Below, in pieces: positions 6,353-6,974 of a stretch of DNA of 6,974 bases. Each line of letters starts with the position of its first letter. Position 1 is the first letter of the stretch. This DNA is from Lysobacterales bacterium (GTDB taxonomy: Bacteria; Pseudomonadota; Gammaproteobacteria; Xanthomonadales; Xanthomonadaceae), in NCBI GenBank assembly GCA_015655035.1, contig JAATFS010000468.1, positions 1-6,974 on the forward strand. Reading direction: 5' to 3'. The position numbers were made by a program, and so were the translations under genes. A model generated the notes under the pieces. It had not been told where the DNA came from, did not search any database, and saw only the letters and a list, made by a program, of their open reading frames with translations.

Positions 6353-6404
6353 CCGGACCGGTCCTGAGGCCACCAGCCACCAGGGTCCGGACGAGATGTG
6401 TCCG
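6353..6404 (+). other. Cluster of overlapping dyads between tRNA-Gly and rimK
   Basis: CCGGACC (6353-6359) can pair with GGTCCGG (6384-6390) around a 24-base loop. It overlaps the palindrome GGACCGGTCC (6355-6364) and the palindrome GTCCGGAC (6385-6392). CGGAC (6388-6392) can instead pair with GTCCG (6400-6404). The pairings are mutually exclusive in part. There is no T-run, so it is not a standard terminator for the tRNA. It may still end or process the tRNA transcript or form part of the rimK leader. Function is not established by the sequence. Confidence 0.35.
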
Positions 6405-6422
6405 AGCCCGTGCGAATCCGCG

Positions 6423-6974
6423 ATGAAGCTCGCCATCCTCTCCCGCAACAGCAAGCTCTACTCCACCCGGCGTCTGATCGAGGCGGGGCGGGCGCGTGGG
6501 CACACGGTGCGCGTGCTCGATCCGTTGCGCTGCTACATGCGCATCGCCGCCGATGGTTTCAGCCTGCACTACAAGGGCAAGCCGATCACCGGCTACGACG
6601 CGGTGATTCCGCGAATCGGGGCCTCGGTTACCCGATATGCCACTGCGGTGCTGCGCCAGTTCGAGCTGATGGGCACGCATACGCCCAATCCTTCCGACGC
6701 CATCCTGCGCTCGCGCGACAAGCTGCGTGCACACCAGTTGCTGGCGGCGCAGGGGATCGACATGCCGGTGACGGTGTTCGGCGACAACCCGGACGACACC
6801 CAGGACCTGCTGTCGATGCTGGGGCCGCCACCGCATGTGGTGAAGCTGAGCGAGGGCGCGCAGGGCAATGGCGTGATCCTGACCGAGAAGACCAGCGCGT
6901 CGCGGGGCGTGGTCGAGGCGTTGCGCGGGCTGTACGCCAATTTCCTGGTGCAGGAGTTCATCGGCGAGGCGCAG
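6423..6974 (+). CDS. rimK: Ribosomal protein S6 modification enzyme RimK (N-terminal 184 codons)
   Basis: The gene is cut by the right edge; about 184 of an expected 290-300 residues are present. RimK is a cytoplasmic ATP-grasp ligase that adds glutamates to the C-terminus of ribosomal protein S6 and can make poly-alpha-glutamate. The start M-K-L-A-I-L-S-R matches E. coli M-K-I-A-I-L-S-R, and the alignment stays nearly gapless. V-L-D-P-L-R-C-Y-M lies at 31-39, A-V-I-P-R-I-G at 60-66 and L-R-Q-F-E at 77-81. S-R-D-K-L-R at 97-102 contains ATP-binding Lys100. V-V-K-L-S-E-G-A-Q-G-N-G-V at 139-151 contains Lys141 and the glycine-rich ATP loop. L-V-Q-E-F-I lies at 175-180. No clear Shine-Dalgarno precedes the ATG, so the start rests on homology. 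The catalytic C-terminal part (Mg2+ and glutamate sites) is outside the window. In Pseudomonas, RimK activity is tied to c-di-GMP and proteome control; whether that holds here is unknown. Confidence 0.95.
   Translation, partial: MKLAILSRNSKLYSTRRLIEAGRARGHTVRVLDPLRCYMRIAADGFSLHYKGKPITGYDAVIPRIGASVTRYATAVLRQFELMGTHTPNPSDAILRSRDKLRAHQLLAAQGIDMPVTVFGDNPDDTQDLLSMLGPPPHVVKLSEGAQGNGVILTEKTSASRGVVEALRGLYANFLVQEFIGEAQ

Noticed and set aside
5267..6454. A 395-codon minus-strand frame under the esterase and across the tRNA
   Set aside because: It runs through a complete tRNA gene and opposite a fully convincing esterase. It is a shadow of GC-rich codon use.
6306..6961. Minus-strand frames opposite rimK
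   Set aside because: The plus-strand rimK matches E. coli RimK nearly without gaps; the antisense frames have no supporting features.
1..6974. A novel defence, mobile or biosynthetic system
   Set aside because: All genes are recognisable housekeeping or surface-enzyme families, and no unexplained gene-sized space remains.

Overview
The window looks like a stretch of core chromosome from a GC-rich gammaproteobacterium, most likely a member of the Xanthomonadaceae (Xanthomonas, Stenotrophomonas, Lysobacter and relatives). The grounds are the gene content (thiS-thiG-trmB in a row, an EstA/EstE-type GDSL autotransporter, rimK), the strong G/C preference at third codon positions, and the wording of the TrmB and ThiG proteins. 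The family assignment comes from remembered homologues, not from a search.

Layout: positions 1-291 hold no convincing gene, only small dyad elements. From about 292 to 4226 four genes lie head to tail on the minus strand. In transcription order they are thiS (sulfur carrier), thiG (thiazole synthase), trmB (tRNA m7G46 methyltransferase) and a 615-residue SLC13-type permease with two internal TrkA_C-like domains. Gaps between them are 91, 138 and 121 bp, so co-transcription is possible but translational coupling is not seen. A strong 13-bp-arm inverted repeat sits in the thiS-thiG gap. A 158-bp divergent intergenic region (4227-4384) separates this block from the plus-strand half.

The plus-strand half carries a complete GDSL esterase autotransporter (4385-6190), a complete tRNA-Gly(CCC) gene with encoded CCA (6268-6341) behind a recognisable sigma70-like promoter, and the first 184 codons of rimK, which runs off the right edge.

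How the genes work together: ThiS and ThiG are direct partners in making the thiazole half of thiamine. ThiS thiocarboxylate donates sulfur, and ThiG condenses it with deoxyxylulose phosphate and dehydroglycine. TrmB (tRNA modification), tRNA-Gly and RimK (ribosomal protein S6 glutamylation) are translation-related but not one pathway. The permease substrate is unknown. The esterase is an outer-membrane surface enzyme. I see no mobile element, phage, CRISPR array, toxin-antitoxin pair or defence system. The points worth a second look are small: the thiS-thiG hairpin, an in-frame coding-like stretch after the thiG stop codon, and structured leaders before estA and rimK.
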